This document shows positions 42,280-45,167 of a stretch of 45,167 bases of DNA, one piece after another. Each line of letters opens with the position of its first letter. Position 1 is the first letter of the stretch. The position numbers were made by a program, and so were the translations under genes. The notes beneath the pieces are model-generated. The model made no database searches and was not told the origin of the DNA. It was given only the letters and a program-made list of their open reading frames with translations. The stretch is from Bacillota bacterium (lineage in GTDB: Bacteria; Bacillota; Sulfobacillia; JAJZYS01; JAJZLH01): the NCBI GenBank assembly GCA_021827745.1, contig JAKAUI010000060.1, positions 5,442 to 50,608 of the forward strand, read 5' to 3'.

Positions 42280-44877
42280 GTGCCCCAGGCGCTCAAGAAG
42301 TTCACGCGATTCGCCCGCCTGCATCCGTGGAAGCTGGCCGTGCTGACAGCCCTGGGTCTGGTCGGCGCGGTCGTGCTGATTGGCATCGTCGTGACCGTCA
42401 AGGTGATCACGACCTTGCCGTCGGTCAACACCGTCGGCCAGGTCTCGACCCGATCTGTGATCTACGACCTCGCGGGCCAGCCGGTCTCCTATCTGTGGGG
42501 CCAGTCGTCCCAGCCCCTGCCGCTGTCTGAGATTCCGCTCAGTTTGCAAGACGCCATCATCGCCACCGAGGACCACGCCTTCTATCAGAACAGCGGCATC
42601 GACATCAAGAGCATCCTGCGGGCCGCCTTAGCGGACCTGGTCCATAGATCAGCCGTCCAGGGCGCCTCCACCATCACCGAGCAGCTGGCCAAGATCCACT
42701 ACCTCACAAACCAGAAGACGATCACCCGTAAGATCGCCGAGGTGATCCTCGGTCTGGAGATCGCCCACACGTACACCAAGCCCCAGATCCTGGACATGTA
42801 CCTCAACCAGGTCTATCTGGGCGAGGGTGCGACCGGTGTCGGGGCCGCCAGCCAAGTCTACTTCAGCGAGACGCCGAGCCAGCTGACCCTGGCCCAGGCC
42901 GCTCTGATCGCCGGGTTGCCGCAGGCGCCCAGCTATCTTGATCCGTTCATCAACCTGAAGGCCGCGGTCGCCCGTCAGCACCAGGTGCTGGCCAACATGG
43001 TCAGATACGGCTACATCACCCAGGCCCAGGCCACGGCCGCCGCCAATGCGCCATTGAACCTGTCCCGTGGCACCTTGGCCCAGTCCACGAACTATCCCTA
43101 TCCGTGGTTTGTGGACACTGCGGTCAGCACGCTGCTCAGCCACGGATTCTCCATGAACGAGCTGTTGAACGGCGGGCTCAAGATCTACACCACCCTGGTG
43201 CCGTCTGTTGAGAACGCGGCGACCAGCGCCGTGGCGACAGTCATGAATCAGGCCTTCGGGGCGATCCAGCCGGGCGTCGTGCCCAACAACGAGGCGGCGG
43301 TGGTCGTGATCAACCCGCACAACGGGTACGTGGAGGGGATCGTCGGCGGCCGGGTCCACAACACCATCCTGGCCTTCAACCGGGCGACCCAGGCCTATCG
43401 CCAGACCGGTTCGGCGATCAAGCCCCTGGCCGAGTACACGACGGCCTTGCTCCAGGGGTACACGGCCGGTTCGATCATCGACGACGGCATCTGGATGTTC
43501 CAAGACGGGGTGCCGTGGCCGCAGAACGACAGCCACCGCTATCTGGGCCGGATCACGATGCAGCGGGCGCTTTCTTTGTCCGACAACAACGCCTCGGTGC
43601 GATTGTTGAGCATGGTCGGCATTCACAACGCCTTCGTCACCGCGACCCAGATCTTCGGACTGCCGCTGGTCGCCCACGGCGTCCGCAACGACCAGACGCT
43701 GTCCATGGGCATCGGCGGACTGACCCGCGGGGTCACCCCGATGCAGATGGCCGAGGCCTACACGGTGTTCCCGAACGAGGGCTACCGAGCCACCCCGATC
43801 GTGGTCACCAAGGTGGTCGCCCCCGACGGCCAGGTGCTGTTCACGGACGCCCCGCAGCTGGTGCACGTGCTCTCGGCGCAGATCTCCTACATCATGATCA
43901 AGATGATGGAGCGGATGTTCGTCTACGGCACCTCCCGCAGCCCCCAGCTCCAGTTGAACCGGCCGGCGGCGGGCAAGACCGGAACCACCACCCGGGCCAC
44001 AGACGGCTGGTTCGCCGCCTTCGTGCCGCAGTTGGAGGCCGTGGTGTGGGAAGGCACCGACAACAACGCCACCCAGCCCGGCGTCTACGGCGCCACCCAC
44101 GCCGGACCGATCTGGGCCGACCTGATGAAGGCGATCGTCGCCAAGATGCCGGTGGAACACTTCGTCCGCCCGCCTGGCATCGTCCAGGCCACCATCGACA
44201 CGAAGTCCGGCATGCTGCCGAGCCCCCTGACGCCGTCTCAGTTCATTTCGTCCCACTACTACTACATCGCCAATACCCAGCCCACACAGCAGAGCACGGT
44301 GTGGGTGCAGGCCCAGGTGGACAGCGCAGACACCAGCCTGCTCTGGACGCCCACCTGCCCCGCCCCGCCGGTGACCAAGGTCTTCCTGACCCGGCCCACC
44401 GACATCATGACCGGGCCCGGGATGCAGCTGCCGATCGACTCCGTCTACTGGGAGCCCACCCAGAGCTGCACCAACGGCACGCCCACCCCGAGCGGCCAAA
44501 CCACCAGTTCGGCCACCATCTTCATTCAAAATGGCCAGGCACATCCCACCGCCATCGCGACGACGGTCGGAACCACCTTCTCACTGACCCTGCAGAACGC
44601 GGACAACGTCCCCTACACCTTCACGCTGCAGGCCTTCGGGGTCGGCTCCCAGACGGTAGGCGCCAGCAGTTCGCTGACCCTGACCATGAATGCGAACCAG
44701 ACGGGTGTGTTCAACTGGACGCTCGCTCCGACCAACGGCGCCACCCCGACCATCAACGGGACCTTTACGGTGCAGGCCGCCCCATCCTCCGGAGGGAGCT
44801 CCACGTCGGGAGGCTCATCGTCATCCGGCTCCTCGCCATCGGGCAGCGGCTCTTCGTCTTCAGGCAGCACGCCTTAG
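42280..44877 (+). CDS. Class A penicillin-binding protein (transglycosylase-transpeptidase)
   Basis: A protein of about 865 residues. A short basic cytoplasmic start and one membrane helix (about 20-45) lead to a GT51 transglycosylase domain (ATEDHAFYQNSGID, GASTITEQLAK, DMYLNQVYLGEGATG). The transpeptidase domain follows, with SxxK as GSAIKP, SxN as SLSDNNAS and KTGTT. After it come two beta-rich modules and a Ser/Gly-rich tail of about 35 residues. It polymerises and crosslinks peptidoglycan outside the membrane. The GTG at 42280 is the only reasonable start near the helix, but its ribosome site is weak. A TATACT box (42182-42187) may belong to its promoter. Confidence 0.94.
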   Translation: MPQALKKFTRFARLHPWKLAVLTALGLVGAVVLIGIVVTVKVITTLPSVNTVGQVSTRSVIYDLAGQPVSYLWGQSSQPLPLSEIPLSLQDAIIATEDHAFYQNSGIDIKSILRAALADLVHRSAVQGASTITEQLAKIHYLTNQKTITRKIAEVILGLEIAHTYTKPQILDMYLNQVYLGEGATGVGAASQVYFSETPSQLTLAQAALIAGLPQAPSYLDPFINLKAAVARQHQVLANMVRYGYITQAQATAAANAPLNLSRGTLAQSTNYPYPWFVDTAVSTLLSHGFSMNELLNGGLKIYTTLVPSVENAATSAVATVMNQAFGAIQPGVVPNNEAAVVVINPHNGYVEGIVGGRVHNTILAFNRATQAYRQTGSAIKPLAEYTTALLQGYTAGSIIDDGIWMFQDGVPWPQNDSHRYLGRITMQRALSLSDNNASVRLLSMVGIHNAFVTATQIFGLPLVAHGVRNDQTLSMGIGGLTRGVTPMQMAEAYTVFPNEGYRATPIVVTKVVAPDGQVLFTDAPQLVHVLSAQISYIMIKMMERMFVYGTSRSPQLQLNRPAAGKTGTTTRATDGWFAAFVPQLEAVVWEGTDNNATQPGVYGATHAGPIWADLMKAIVAKMPVEHFVRPPGIVQATIDTKSGMLPSPLTPSQFISSHYYYIANTQPTQQSTVWVQAQVDSADTSLLWTPTCPAPPVTKVFLTRPTDIMTGPGMQLPIDSVYWEPTQSCTNGTPTPSGQTTSSATIFIQNGQAHPTAIATTVGTTFSLTLQNADNVPYTFTLQAFGVGSQTVGASSSLTLTMNANQTGVFNWTLAPTNGATPTINGTFTVQAAPSSGGSSTSGGSSSSGSSPSGSGSSSSGSTP

Positions 44878-45167
44878 TTCCAGACCTGATGCACTTCCAG
44901 GCATGAGGGCGACTGGTCAGCCCGCTCGCCTCACTTGGGACAATGGGTCGGCCCCGCTGTTGACCCCTTGGCAACGGCGAGCGCCGCCTGAGACATTTCC
45001 ATCGCCCGAGGAACAATCGGAGACCCTGCTGTGATCCTAATGACATGAAAGCGCCCTCGGGCGAGTCACGCCGCACCATCCGCACGCCTGGCCGGCCGCC
45101 TTTGGCCACAGCCGCCTCGCCATGCCCTGGGGCTTGGCGCCGCTATCTTGTCGGCGCGGGGTTGGCC
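44878..45167. other. Terminal 290 bases without a supported gene
   Basis: After the PBP stop I find no reliable coding region. A minus-strand open frame (44765-45109) overlaps the PBP tail in antisense and is Arg/Ser-rich, so probably a shadow. GGGACAATGGGTCG (44938-44951) resembles a DosR half-site but lacks the palindrome. No T-run terminator is obvious. Confidence 0.5.

Noticed and set aside
42649-44544. A 631-codon minus-strand frame opposite the PBP
   Set aside because: His/Gly/Asp/Val-rich antisense shadow typical of high-GC DNA; the plus-strand protein has all PBP motifs.
44938-44951. GGGACAATGGGTCG as a further DosR box
   Set aside because: Only the first half-site matches; the second is out of register and no gene start follows.

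Overview
The window is GC-rich, densely coded bacterial chromosome with mostly intact genes. I see no tRNA, rRNA, insertion sequence, phage gene or CRISPR array. A SigI/RsgI sigma/anti-sigma pair, many GTG/TTG starts behind strong AGGAGG sites, and a gene mix including a DoxX-type protein, a cupredoxin lipoprotein and a class A penicillin-binding protein suggest a high-GC member of the Bacillota (Sulfobacillus/Thermaerobacter/Symbiobacterium-like). That placement is inference; no marker gene here proves it.

Layout: 1-8 kb holds an SDR-like protein, an anchored exported protein of unknown function, a VOC protein with an SRAP/YedK-type DNA-protein crosslink protein, a DUF5069 protein, and a mutagenic translesion cassette (imuB, DUF6504, dnaE2/imuC). 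From 8.1 to 8.6 kb a 43-residue protein with ten cysteines faces a cysteine-rich ArsR-type regulator. 

8.7-17.8 kb is the most interesting part. A four-gene operon encodes an NapH-like membrane Fe-S protein, a ferredoxin/GltD-like flavoprotein with a membrane tail, a GAF histidine kinase resembling mycobacterial DosS/DosT, and a response regulator resembling DosR. A perfect GGGACTTTAGTCCC palindrome, the core of the mycobacterial DosR box, lies before this operon. The identical palindrome plus a close variant lies before a second unit, a ferritin-like diiron protein and a radical SAM/SPASM protein. This reads as a self-contained, probably autoregulated redox/hypoxia regulon outside the Actinomycetota. 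Next come a polytopic membrane protein, a cupredoxin lipoprotein and a DoxX-family protein, then a second NarL-type two-component pair (20.6-22.2 kb).

From 22.3 to 42.1 kb everything is on the minus strand. There are transport genes (MscS, MFS, MctP-type symporter with its DUF3311 partner, CPA2 antiporter). A tightly overlapping propionyl/methylmalonyl-CoA operon follows (glutamate dehydrogenase, mutase catalytic subunit, epimerase, carboxyltransferase, small subunit, biotin carrier), without biotin carboxylase or the B12-binding subunit. The last block is housekeeping: yajC, rsgI-sigI, ruvBAC, yebC, an unknown gene, nadE and tyrS. Divergent from tyrS, a class A PBP closes the window. Start codons below were chosen from Shine-Dalgarno spacing and gene overlaps where the longest ORF was implausible.
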